Positions 52,425 to 60,547 of a stretch of 64,000 nt of DNA are shown here, in pieces. The notes under the pieces were generated by a model, which saw only the letters and a list, made by a program, of their open reading frames with translations, was not told the origin of the DNA and made no database searches. The position numbers and the translations under genes were made by a program. Position 1 is the first letter of the stretch; each line of letters starts with the position of its first letter. The DNA is from an uncultured Lachnospiraceae bacterium (GTDB lineage Bacteria > Bacillota > Clostridia > Lachnospirales > Lachnospiraceae). Location of the stretch: contig CAJUTC010000003.1 in NCBI GenBank assembly GCA_910589195.1, forward strand, positions 1 through 64,000. Reading direction: 5' to 3'.

Positions 52425-53765
52425 CTACTTATTTAATACAACCTTATAAGCTTCTGCCATGCCCTTCTCCTGAATCAGGTTATAATACTCCGAAACCATG
52501 GGGATCATCTCGGTTAAGTCAGCATGCCAATAATCCTTCCGATTCATAATCTCCTCAACCGAAGCCGTCTTCATAAAATCCATAATTTCCTGACCATCAT
52601 TTGCTTTATCCGTGCGGTAGAACGCAATCAGGCTGGCCATAGAGAAAGTAAGTGCTACTGGATACTTTCCGAACTTCTCTTTGTATTCTAAGATGGTAGG
52701 CAGCACCCGTACCTGGAATTTACTTACCGAATTTAAAGCAATGCTTAACAGCATATGCTTAATAAATGGATTGGAGAAACGCTCCAGAACATCTTTCGCA
52801 AATTTAACATCCGTTTCGCTGTTGCCTAAGGTAGGCACAATCTCATCAAACAGGCATTTTTCCAAATAAGAGCGTACCGTTTCATCTTTTAAGCAATCAC
52901 CTACGGTTTCCAAACCATAAAGATAAGCTCCTAATACCATAGAGGTATGTCCGCCGTTTAAGATACGTACTTTTCTCTTCTTATAAGGCTTTACATCATC
53001 GGTCCAGACAATATTGTATCCGGCCTTATTAAATGGCAGCTCATCCTCATGATGCCCGCCGATTACCCATAAATGGAAAATTTCAGCCGTATCAATTAAA
53101 TTATCCGTATAGCCAATCTTCTTTGTCAGCTCTTCTACTTCATCCCTGGGATATCCGGTTACAATCCGGTCAACCAGTGTATTACAGAAATCATTCTCCT
53201 TATTAATCCAGTCTTTAAAGCCGTCTTCTAATTCCCACAAATCAGCATACTTTAACACGCATTCCTTTAAATTATCACCATTATTATCGATCAGCTCACA
53301 GGGAAGAAGAATCATGCCGTTTCGGCCAGCCTGATACCGCTTATATAAAAACTGGGTTAACTTTGCCGGGTAGGATTTTGGCGGCATGTCAGTAAGCTTC
53401 TCGGTTCCCAGATACTCAATGCCTGCTTCTGTGGTGTTTGATACCAGCACTCTCAAATCCGGGCTGACAGCCAGTGCAATATAATCTTCATACTGTGTAT
53501 ATGGATTTAATGCCCTGGAAATAGAGGTAACGTGAGTATGTTCATTCACAACCTGTCCATCTTCAATCCCCCGAAGGAATAAATTATACTGACAATCCTG
53601 ATCCGCCAGCATCTGGCACATCCCTTTTTCAATTGGCTGCACTACTACAATCTTTCCATCATATAACCCCTTCTCCTGCAGTTTGTGGAAAAAATAATCA
53701 ACAAATCCACGTAAAAATCCACCCTCGCCAAACTGAATTACTGTTTCTTTTGCATGTACGCTCAT
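52425..53765 (-). CDS. uxaB: Tagaturonate reductase (altronate oxidoreductase) family
   Basis: 446 residues of the mannitol dehydrogenase superfamily. The N-terminal NAD fold begins VIQFGEGGFLRGFVDYF, LVSNTTEAGIEY is the cofactor-binding block, and GGHEDELPFNKAGYNIVWTD with RILNGGHTSMVLGAYL surrounds the substrate site (Asn-Gly-His). It interconverts tagaturonate and altronate in galacturonate use. GGAGG lies eight bases before the ATG at 53765. There are no other uxa genes here, but two catabolite-type palindromes upstream suggest sugar control. It could alternatively be fructuronate reductase. Confidence 0.88.
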   Translation of the reverse strand: MSVHAKETVIQFGEGGFLRGFVDYFFHKLQEKGLYDGKIVVVQPIEKGMCQMLADQDCQYNLFLRGIEDGQVVNEHTHVTSISRALNPYTQYEDYIALAVSPDLRVLVSNTTEAGIEYLGTEKLTDMPPKSYPAKLTQFLYKRYQAGRNGMILLPCELIDNNGDNLKECVLKYADLWELEDGFKDWINKENDFCNTLVDRIVTGYPRDEVEELTKKIGYTDNLIDTAEIFHLWVIGGHHEDELPFNKAGYNIVWTDDVKPYKKRKVRILNGGHTSMVLGAYLYGLETVGDCLKDETVRSYLEKCLFDEIVPTLGNSETDVKFAKDVLERFSNPFIKHMLLSIALNSVSKFQVRVLPTILEYKEKFGKYPVALTFSMASLIAFYRTDKANDGQEIMDFMKTASVEEIMNRKDYWHADLTEMIPMVSEYYNLIQEKGMAEAYKVVLNK

Positions 53766-53786
53766 CTTTGCTACCTCCATATTTTT

Positions 53787-53800
53787 TGTAAGCCCTTACA
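53787..53800 (-). promoter_or_regulatory. cre/LacI-type palindrome, proximal to uxaB
   Basis: TGTAAGCCCTTACA differs from a perfect palindrome only at the centre (CC for CG). It lies about 20 bases before the uxaB start codon, a position where a bound repressor would block elongation or initiation. Confidence 0.65.
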
Positions 53801-53887
53801 TTTTTCTATATGCTACATTTTCCTTTTACTGCCTAGCTTTACTATACTACACTTTCGGAATAAAATCAATAGTTTTTCAAAAAAATT

Positions 53888-53901
53888 TGTAAGCGCTTAC
53901 A
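53888..53901 (-). promoter_or_regulatory. Perfect cre/LacI-type palindrome upstream of uxaB
   Basis: TGTAAGCGCTTACA is a perfect 14-base palindrome with the central CG contacted by CcpA/LacI proteins. It is 101 bases from the proximal copy. The pair suggests looping by a LacI-family tetramer or catabolite control. The AT-rich sequence between them holds the likely promoter. Confidence 0.75.
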
Positions 53902-54000
53902 TTTCTCTTTTTCCCATAGCCTTCCCTGCCACGCTTCTTATCAATATTTAGAAACTGCTTTATTTCCCGGAAAAAATATGTTATGATATTGCCATCTAAA

Positions 54001-54197
54001 GATGTTGGTGTCAAAAGGTCTTTTGCCACCTTGATGCTGGATTGCTCTGCACGCTGTGCTCCTGTAATCCTCAAAAACATGAAAAATCCGCCCTGGTCCG
54101 GCCGCTTTTTCATGTTTTTGGCGGACCCAAGGTCAAAACTCCTCTTGCAGACCAGTTTGCAAAAGGCGCTTCCACCTTTTGACCCTGGTATCATCTA
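54001..54197. repeat. Palindrome-rich element, MITE-like or structured RNA
   Basis: The left end reads AGATGTTGGTGTCAAAAGGT. The right end, reversed, reads AGATGATACCAGGGTCAAAAGGT in two parts, so the ends are imperfect inverted repeats sharing AGATG and GTCAAAAGGT. Inside is a stem AAAAACATGAAAAA ... TTTTTCATGTTTTT with an 18-base loop, and two further CTTTTGC copies. It has no good coding frame. It precedes the wall-binding protein gene. A non-autonomous transposon or a structured leader RNA is possible. Confidence 0.5.
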
Positions 54198-54276
54198 ATG
54201 AGGCAATTCCCAAAAAGCAGCCAGGTAAGAACACTGCCTTCGGGAATGGGAAACGCAAATCAGGAGGTTATGAATC

Positions 54277-54921
54277 ATGAAACGGACATGGAAAATTGCC
54301 GCATGTTCGGCAGCACTCACTTTGGCTCTTGCCGCTCCGGCCTTGGCTGGTCAATGGCAGCAGGGCGCTGAAGGATGGTGGTACTGTCAGGACGATGGCT
54401 CCTACCCAGCAAATGGCTGGTACTGGATTGACGCAGACCAAGACGGAACTGCGGAATGCTACTACTTTAATCAATCAGGCTACTGCCTGCTTTCACAGAC
54501 TACCCCTGACGGGGAGCTGACTGACGCAAACGGCGCATGGATTATTAATAATGTGGTACAGACGCAAAAAGCAACCGCAGAAGTTGCCAAGCGAAATACC
54601 ATCCTGGGCACATATTCCGGCACTTATAATGCTTCGCACGGAAAAGCCGGGATTGATATCGCTATCTTTGAAACCGGTGATGTGCAGGTCGCTCAAATTA
54701 ATTTCTATAATTTGAGGAAGCGGACAAATGTAATGGAAGGAAGTTACCTTTGCCAAGTGAAACAAACCGGCCAAAATACTTACGAACTGCGCAGCGATCA
54801 CTGGATATCCGAACCATCTGGTTATCGTATGGTAAGCTGGACCGTTACACTGGAAAACGACGGTTTGGAAGGCCACGCTACAGGAAACACTGACTATAAA
54901 ATAAGCGTTACGAAAAATTAA
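54277..54921 (+). CDS. Secreted protein with cell-wall-binding repeats (paralogue)
   Basis: 214 residues. The signal peptide ends near LALAAPALAG. Repeats GWWYCQDDGSYPANGWYW and YYFNQSGYCLLSQTTPDGE match those at 34759 closely; a linker (VQTQKATAEVAKRN) and a C-terminal domain of about 110 residues, starting GTYSGTYNASHGKAG, differ completely. The tail has many short beta strands and no cysteine pattern I can name. CAGGAGG precedes the start. The palindrome-rich element lies just before it. Confidence 0.85.
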   Translation: MKRTWKIAACSAALTLALAAPALAGQWQQGAEGWWYCQDDGSYPANGWYWIDADQDGTAECYYFNQSGYCLLSQTTPDGELTDANGAWIINNVVQTQKATAEVAKRNTILGTYSGTYNASHGKAGIDIAIFETGDVQVAQINFYNLRKRTNVMEGSYLCQVKQTGQNTYELRSDHWISEPSGYRMVSWTVTLENDGLEGHATGNTDYKISVTKN

Positions 54922-54923
54922 AC

Positions 54924-55022
54924 ATGAGGGTGTTGCAAACGATAAACCCAACCATATAGCTCGTATCCAATCGCTGTTTACTGCTATATCTTGTGGAATA
55001 TCGTATGCGCAACACCCTCATA
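54924..55022. repeat. 99-bp extended hairpin between wall-binding and phosphohexomutase genes
   Basis: The outer arms ATGAGGGTGTTGC and GCAACACCCTCAT pair perfectly. Further inward AACGATA pairs with TATCGT and ATATAGC with GCTATAT, so nearly the whole segment can form one long stem with small bulges. It lies between convergent genes. It may be a two-way terminator or a small mobile hairpin. Confidence 0.6.
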
Positions 55023-55125
55023 TTTATGTTGTTACAGGGATTCTGCACCTATTGCTTTCCAATTTCATTTTTAAATTTACTCAAACGCGCACGTAATCTG
55101 ACGCTTATGGTATGGCAGCAATACG

Positions 55126-56862
55126 TTACAGCATCTGGTCAACCATAGCTTGTACCGCTTTGCCCATGGCAGCAGACTTCTCATCCGCATCCTCTAAGGA
55201 CTGGCCTTTGATCCCGTAGTAAAATTTGATTTTTGGTTCCGTACCAGAAGGTCTTACACACAGCCATGCATGATCTTCCAGATCATAGTACAATACATTA
55301 GAGGAAGGAAGTCCTGTGGCCTTTACTTCTCCTGTAGCCAAGTCCTTAACCGTATCCAGCTTATAATCCCTTGCTGATAACACTTTGTAACCGCCTACTT
55401 CCGCAGGGGTCTGGTTCCGCAACGTTTCCATGATGGACTGGATCTTGGCAAGTCCTTCAATACCCTTTAAACCAATGGACTGAACCGCGTCTTTATAGTA
55501 GCCATATTTATCATACATCGCTACCATAGCATCCCACAGCGTCATCCCTTTTTCTTTATAGTACGCGGCAGCCTCGCATAGCGCAGCGGTTGCGGAAATT
55601 GCATCCTTGTCACGGGCATACGCGCCGATTAAGCAACCGTAGCTTTCTTCCATGCCAAACAGATAGCTGCCTACCCCAGTCTGCTCATTTTTTAAGATCT
55701 CTTTTCCAATCCATTTAAAACCGGTTAGCACCTCTACCAGCTTACAATTATAATTCTTGGCAACCGCATCCACCAGATTGGTGCTTACAATCGACTTTAC
55801 AACTTCTCCGTCTGCCGGAATCTTTCCCGCCGCCGCTTTCTGGCTTAATACATATTCGCAGAGAAGGGATCCGGACATATTGCCGGTTAAGGGGATATAA
55901 TCTCCGGATTTCGTATCCTTTACATATACGCCCAGACGATCCGCGTCCGGATCTGTAGCCAATACCAAATCTGCATCCTTTTCCTTTGCCAGTTTCAGGC
56001 CCAGCTCAAAAGCCTCTTTTGCCTCTGGGTTGGGGTAGCTTACGGTGGGGAAGTCGCCATCCGGAAGTTCCTGCTCCGGAACGACATAAACATGTTCAAA
56101 TCCAAGCTCTTTCATTACTCTTCTGGCCGGGATATTTCCAGTTCCGTGAAGAGGCGAATAAATGATGGTAATCTGATCCTGCATCTTATCAATAGCCGCC
56201 TGGTTTACCACCTGGGCTTTTACCTGGGCAATGTATTTATCGTCAATATCCGCGCCGATTACCTGATACAGGCCGGCAGCCTTTGCGCTTGCTTCATCCG
56301 TCACTTTTACGGTGGATAAATCTTCAATCGCCAATACTTCCTCTGTTACACCTTTATCATGAGGCGGGGTAAACTGAGCGCCATCTTCCCAATATACCTT
56401 ATAGCCATTATACTCGGGCGGGTTGTGGCTTGCCGTAATATTAATCCCCGCAATGCAGCCCAGCTCACGAACGGCAAATGACAGCTCTGGCGTAGGACGG
56501 AGGGATTCAAATTTGTAGGCCTTAATGCCATTGGCAGCCAGAGTCATAGCGGCTTCCATGGCAAATTCCGGAGACATATGGCGGGAATCGTACGCGATGG
56601 CAACACCTTTGGCTGCGCCGCCCTGCTTTATAATATAGTTTGCCAACCCCTGAGTGGCCCGGCGCACCACATAAATATTCATCCGGTTAATCCCCGCGCC
56701 AATAATTCCCCGCAGTCCGGCTGTGCCAAATTCCAAATCCATATAGAAACGCTCTTTGATTTCATTCTCGTCACCTGCGATAGCACGAAGTTCTTCTTTC
56801 GTCGCTTCATCAAAGTACGGATTGGACAGCCATTCATTATAAATCTTCATGTAATCCTTCAT
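55126..56862 (-). CDS. pgm: Phosphoglucomutase/phosphomannomutase
   Basis: 578 residues. The alpha-phosphohexomutase blocks are all present: the catalytic serine in TASHNPPEYNGYK, the metal loop DPDADRLG, the sugar-binding GMEESYG and the phosphate-binding RPSGTEPKIKFYYG. It interconverts hexose 1- and 6-phosphates, feeding nucleotide-sugar and glycan synthesis. AGGAGG precedes the start. It is a single gene with its own promoter. Confidence 0.95.
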   Translation of the reverse strand: MKDYMKIYNEWLSNPYFDEATKEELRAIAGDENEIKERFYMDLEFGTAGLRGIIGAGINRMNIYVVRRATQGLANYIIKQGGAAKGVAIAYDSRHMSPEFAMEAAMTLAANGIKAYKFESLRPTPELSFAVRELGCIAGINITASHNPPEYNGYKVYWEDGAQFTPPHDKGVTEEVLAIEDLSTVKVTDEASAKAAGLYQVIGADIDDKYIAQVKAQVVNQAAIDKMQDQITIIYSPLHGTGNIPARRVMKELGFEHVYVVPEQELPDGDFPTVSYPNPEAKEAFELGLKLAKEKDADLVLATDPDADRLGVYVKDTKSGDYIPLTGNMSGSLLCEYVLSQKAAAGKIPADGEVVKSIVSTNLVDAVAKNYNCKLVEVLTGFKWIGKEILKNEQTGVGSYLFGMEESYGCLIGAYARDKDAISATAALCEAAAYYKEKGMTLWDAMVAMYDKYGYYKDAVQSIGLKGIEGLAKIQSIMETLRNQTPAEVGGYKVLSARDYKLDTVKDLATGEVKATGLPSSNVLYYDLEDHAWLCVRPSGTEPKIKFYYGIKGQSLEDADEKSAAMGKAVQAMVDQML

Positions 56863-57074
56863 ACGCTTTTACGCCTCCTGCTTTTTCCTACCATATTCAG
56901 AACTGCCGGGAGCTCCCCTCTTATGGCATCCTGCCTTTCCTGCCCCGGTCCGTCTGACTTTCTGGCATATATTCGGTACACCATGGCTCACCTTAAGACC
57001 CGCCACAGCTTCTAAAGAATGATCCCATTGCCTTCAACTGGCTTATGCTTGGCTCAGGCTCATCTCTATACCAG

Positions 57075-57080
57075 ATTATA
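57075..57080 (-). promoter_or_regulatory. Extended -10 element for pgm
   Basis: On the minus strand ATGGTATAAT gives TGnTATAAT, an extended -10 box. The -35 region (TTCTTT) is poor, as is common with extended -10 promoters. The pgm leader would be about 200 bases. Confidence 0.5.
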
Positions 57081-57213
57081 CCATAATAATACCTAAAAAG
57101 AAAAGGTTCCTTTCCATTTTTTTCTGTATACATGACAAAACTGGTTACTGTTCTGGCAGGTCTGCGCACTGGCAGCGATAGAGCATATGCTTTTGCCCTT
57201 ACACGATACTGAC

Positions 57214-57247
57214 TCATGACGAATCAGCAAAGTGATTCATCATGATG
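57214..57247. repeat. Palindromic repeat, copy 2
   Basis: The plus strand reads TCATGACGAATCAGCAAAG and continues GTGATTCATCATGATG. It shares 24 identical bases with the copy at 29831-29861 (opposite strand) and keeps the stem by different bases on the 3' side, a compensatory-type change. It lies past the stop of the CotS-like gene. Confidence 0.65.
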
Positions 57248-57281
57248 AGAACAGCAACACAAAATCAGCGGCTGTTTTCGG

Positions 57282-58280
57282 TTAAATCAGCAAACAGTGT
57301 CCCTGCAGTTTTTGCAAAAATGCCTGCCTCACCCCTTCCTGCTCCTGCAGGCTAATAATTTTGTCCATATTCCGTGCCGGAATCCATGCTTTATTGGCAT
57401 TAAAATAATAATTAATCTGCTTCCAGTATTTTTCCGGATAAAGGAATAAAAAATACAGGCACTGCCGTTCTTTTTGGTCAAGAGGCAAAACGTTTTCATA
57501 AGCTTCCAGCATATCCATCCCCAGGGAAAGTCCCCAGTTATGCTTTTCCATGGCTTTCCTCATAAACCGATACAGATCCTCTGTCTGAAGACCCAGATGC
57601 AGACGGTTATATTCGATCACAGCAACATATCCGTTTCCCATAAGGACATGATGGTGATCCAAATCTCCATGGCACAGAAAGCGAGGTTCCTTTCCTGGCT
57701 CCCAAAGCCCTGCAATCCCTTCTGCTGCTTCCTTTGCCTGTCTGAAAAAGGCTTCAAAGCTTTTCATTACACACAGCTCAAAATCACTTTTTTTCCGCTT
57801 TCCCCGAATATAGGCCCTGGCCCGTTTCAGCTCCCGGTTATGCCGCTCCATATCCCGGATCGCCAGGCCGGGAAATGTTGATCCCATAACCCATTCCTCG
57901 TGGAACGGGATCTCTCTTAATTTTTTATGGAGAAGCGCAATGCTGGTAATCGCGCGGCATACTTCCTTCCCGTCTTTTAAGCAGCATTCCCTGTCACCGT
58001 ACCATTCTTTTAAAACAAAACGGGTGCCGTCTTGGGCAGCGCAAAAAAGATTCCCCTCCTGATTCCTCACATAGCGATCGGCTGCCAGACCCTCCTGCCC
58101 TTCCAACCGTTCGAGAACCTGATCTTCAAATTCAAGACGCTTTGCGGTTCCCTGATATTCCCGCAGGCTCTTCATTCCCTGATCCGTTTCACAAATCCAG
58201 GCTCCCCGGCCTTTTCTCACTGATTTTACCTGAAACCCATATTGTTTCAGAACCTCCTCGTATCGATCACTTATGGACAT
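57282..58280 (-). CDS. CotS-family (aminoglycoside phosphotransferase-like) protein
   Basis: 332 residues with the APH/choline-kinase fold used by CotS/YutH spore-coat proteins. LREYQGTAKRLEFEDQVLE matches the N-lobe lysine region, CHGDLDHHHVLM is the catalytic loop (HGDxxxxN, with His in place of Asn), and VIEYNRLHLG replaces the usual metal-binding IDFD. This pattern of degenerate motifs is common in CotS members. It is a probable spore-coat protein, not proven. GGGGGAG lies before the ATG at 58280; an in-frame codon 13 residues earlier is less likely. Confidence 0.8.
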   Translation of the reverse strand: MSISDRYEEVLKQYGFQVKSVRKGRGAWICETDQGMKSLREYQGTAKRLEFEDQVLERLEGQEGLAADRYVRNQEGNLFCAAQDGTRFVLKEWYGDRECCLKDGKEVCRAITSIALLHKKLREIPFHEEWVMGSTFPGLAIRDMERHNRELKRARAYIRGKRKKSDFELCVMKSFEAFFRQAKEAAEGIAGLWEPGKEPRFLCHGDLDHHHVLMGNGYVAVIEYNRLHLGLQTEDLYRFMRKAMEKHNWGLSLGMDMLEAYENVLPLDQKERQCLYFLFLYPEKYWKQINYYFNANKAWIPARNMDKIISLQEQEGVRQAFLQKLQGHCLLI

Positions 58281-58453
58281 GCATACTCCCCCTTGTATTC
58301 CGATTTCCTGAGCCTGCAATACTACGCCAAACTATGGTTTTCGGCTCTTTCTGATAGGCTACTTCCAACCTATGAAAATACAAGCGGATTTATGTCTAAA
58401 ATCGGATGTTCCCGCAGAGTAAAACAAAAGTAAAAAGATTTCCTGCCACCACT

Positions 58454-59428
58454 TTAAGAATCTCTCTGCTCTGCTGCTTTCAAAATAGCCTTAGCCATTA
58501 CCTGGGCCGCCAATGTACCTGCCATATTCAGATCGGCCTTTTCCTGCCCTATGCTGGCAGCGTAAATCGTATCCCCGTCTGCCATAGTCCCTACCGGATT
58601 AATGCAGCGGCCATAAGCATTTCTCGCCATAGAAGCAATTTTGTTCATCTCTGCCTTGGAAAACCTTCCGTTTGTAATGACAGCGCCAATCGTAGTATTG
58701 GTATTCATATCCAGATTCGGTTTTTTTTCCTGGTCAAACAGATCCTTCTGCCTGCTGATTTTATAAAGCTCGCTGCAGGAATCCGCAAACCCAGTTCCGT
58801 CTTCTGCGCGCAGGCCTGCTACCTTTTGCCCTGTTTCCGGATTAAAAATATCGCCTACCGCATTTACCACCACAACTGCCGCCATTTTAAGCCTTCCCAC
58901 TTCTGCCCCATAGATCCCAAGCCCGGATTTCATAGCTCTGGCCATCCCGTACAGTTTCCCTACCGTAGCTCCCGTTCCGGCTCCCACGCTTCCGCATAAT
59001 GGCTGGTTTTTCTCTGCATTGACGCAAGCCTCATATCCCATCTCCTTATCTGGCCGGATGTCTGCACGTCCCAGGCCTAAATCATAAATGCAGGACTGGC
59101 AGACCAGGGGGACTTTTGCGTACCCGGTTTGATAGCCGATGCCCCGTTCCTCTAAATACCGCATCACCCCGTCAGATGCAGCAAGGCCAAAGGCAGAACC
59201 TCCAGACAGGACAATCGCGTGAACCGGGTTGTCGGCTGTCAGCGGCAGGGCTAATGGCGTTTCCCTGGAAGCAGGCCCTCCCCCGCTGATATCCACCCCT
59301 AATGTTGCGCCATTTTCAAACAGCAGTACGGTAACTCCTGTTTTCGCCTCCTGGTTTTGGGCATTCCCAATCCGCAGCCCCTCTAACTGTGCAGCCGAAA
59401 TTTCCTTCAAAATCTTGTCTTCTTTCAT
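58454..59428 (-). CDS. P1-family peptidase (DmpA/NylC-like)
   Basis: 324 residues. The N-terminal nucleophile fold has the signature SGGGPASRETPLALPLTADN, VLSGGSAFGLAASDGVM and VGAGTGATVGKLYG. MNTNTTIGAVITNG holds the self-cleavage point, which frees the N-terminal nucleophile. Known members release N-terminal residues from peptides or amides, including beta-peptides and nylon oligomers. GGAGAAC precedes the ATG. The ECF S-component gene ends upstream on the same strand, about 90 bases away, so the two may be co-expressed. Confidence 0.9.
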   Translation of the reverse strand: MKEDKILKEISAAQLEGLRIGNAQNQEAKTGVTVLLFENGATLGVDISGGGPASRETPLALPLTADNPVHAIVLSGGSAFGLAASDGVMRYLEERGIGYQTGYAKVPLVCQSCIYDLGLGRADIRPDKEMGYEACVNAEKNQPLCGSVGAGTGATVGKLYGMARAMKSGLGIYGAEVGRLKMAAVVVVNAVGDIFNPETGQKVAGLRAEDGTGFADSCSELYKISRQKDLFDQEKKPNLDMNTNTTIGAVITNGRFSKAEMNKIASMARNAYGRCINPVGTMADGDTIYAASIGQEKADLNMAGTLAAQVMAKAILKAAEQRDS

Positions 59429-59519
59429 AAAGCTAATGTTCTCCTTTCCTTTGCTATCATTTTAAAAAGCCGCCTTGCAGGTTTTCATCCTCCCACAAAG
59501 CGGCTGATCCGTTTTATTG

Positions 59520-60125
59520 TTATCCCATTTTTAACGCAACTGCCAAGGTTCTAGAAACTACACTGGCAATCGCCGTGCAGGCGGCGGCTTCAATCAGTCC
59601 CTGAACTCCTACGAATACAATTACAAACATAAATGGATTCGATACTCCCAAGGTCTGTGCGATTCCTTGAATATATTCTGTATGATAAAAGCATATCACC
59701 AGGGATGTCATAAACAGCACGGTATTTAACAAGGGGCATGCAAGGCCTGCTGCAAAGTAAGACCCGTTCCTTGAAAACTTCCTGGCCGCCTGAAATACCA
59801 GGCCACAAAGCCAGCCTTCTAAAACACGTGGAACAATACATGTAAACGCGGTTGCCACCGGGCTGATGCCAAAAAGCATTGTGCCAAATCCCCCGCCTCC
59901 CATGCTCTGCATAAAGCTGGTAATGCCAAAGGCCAGGCCGCAGGCTGCCCCGCCCTTAGGCCCTAAGATAATTGCTCCTACCGCTACCGGAACCGTTAAA
60001 AAAGTGATGGAAAGCCCCGGTGTCCTAAAATACCCAAGAGGGGTAAATGCCATCACAAAAATAATGGCTACCATTAGTGCCAGCTCTACCATGTAGAGGG
60101 TTTTTGTTGTGCTGCTGTTCTTCAT
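59520..60125 (-). CDS. ECF transporter S-component, substrate unknown
   Basis: 201 residues, about six membrane helices. The N-terminus MVELALMVAIIFVMAFTPLG and TVPVAVGAIILGPKGGAACGLAFGI are typical of S-components that capture a vitamin and dock to the shared EcfT-AA' module. The sequence looks closest to pantothenate-type (PanT) members, by recollection, not by alignment. GGAGAAA precedes the ATG. A leader of about 320 bases follows a strong promoter. Confidence 0.82.
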   Translation of the reverse strand: MKNSSTTKTLYMVELALMVAIIFVMAFTPLGYFRTPGLSITFLTVPVAVGAIILGPKGGAACGLAFGITSFMQSMGGGGFGTMLFGISPVATAFTCIVPRVLEGWLCGLVFQAARKFSRNGSYFAAGLACPLLNTVLFMTSLVICFYHTEYIQGIAQTLGVSNPFMFVIVFVGVQGLIEAAACTAIASVVSRTLAVALKMG

Positions 60126-60453
60126 CTTTTTCTCCTTTTCGTCTGATAAAACGGCGCAGACGCGTCCCCTGCTTTTCAGACTTTTTATATTTTGGGGATA
60201 AAGGTGAACGTTTTTAAGACAACATCAGAAAATAGAATGGAAATGATTGGTAGCTGCCTGCTAATATTCAAAGAAAGGCTCTAGGTCTATATACAAAAAA
60301 TTGCCGCAGATCATGAAAAGTTGCCGCCAATAAAGGTCAGCACTTCCTTTCTGCATACTTATTATGCCCGATACCTGATAGTTGGCAACTGCCAAAGTTA
60401 TCACTGCTTTGCTGTATACTGATGCGTTTTCTTACGAATAACGTTCGCTTTTT
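60126..60453 (-). promoter_or_regulatory. Long leader of the ECF S-component gene (possible riboswitch)
   Basis: The transcript would run about 320 bases before the start codon. Visible stems are GATAACTTTGGCA ... TGCCAACTATC at 60372-60400 and GTCTGA ... TCAGAC (60140-60182) just before the ribosome binding site, the latter with an inner GCAG ... CTGC. I do not recognise a known aptamer. Vitamin transporter genes often have riboswitches, so one is worth testing. Confidence 0.45.
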
Positions 60454-60482
60454 AGTATAACATAAAATAACATAATGGTCAA
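60454..60482 (-). promoter_or_regulatory. Promoter of the ECF S-component gene
   Basis: On the minus strand TTGACC (-35) and TATACT (-10) are separated by exactly 17 bases, in a very AT-rich setting. It is the best promoter in the gap between cca and the ECF gene. Confidence 0.7.
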
Positions 60483-60547
60483 AATATATTTTTTGTCCGG
60501 CGTAGGCCGCTATGGGCAGAAAGGATGGTTTGGGCAGTTCCAAAACT

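Larger units (their letters stand above)
56863..57281. other. 419-bp gene-free region between pgm and the CotS-like gene
   Basis: It contains the pgm promoter (57075-57103 area) and the second copy of the palindromic repeat. No convincing gene is visible. Confidence 0.6.

Noticed and set aside
53877..54194. Minus-strand 105-codon open frame
   Set aside because: It runs through the palindrome-rich element and a cre palindrome, has no ribosome binding site and no recognisable protein features.
60337..60543. 68-codon minus-strand frame upstream of the ECF gene
   Set aside because: The frame covers the promoter itself and has no ribosome binding site.
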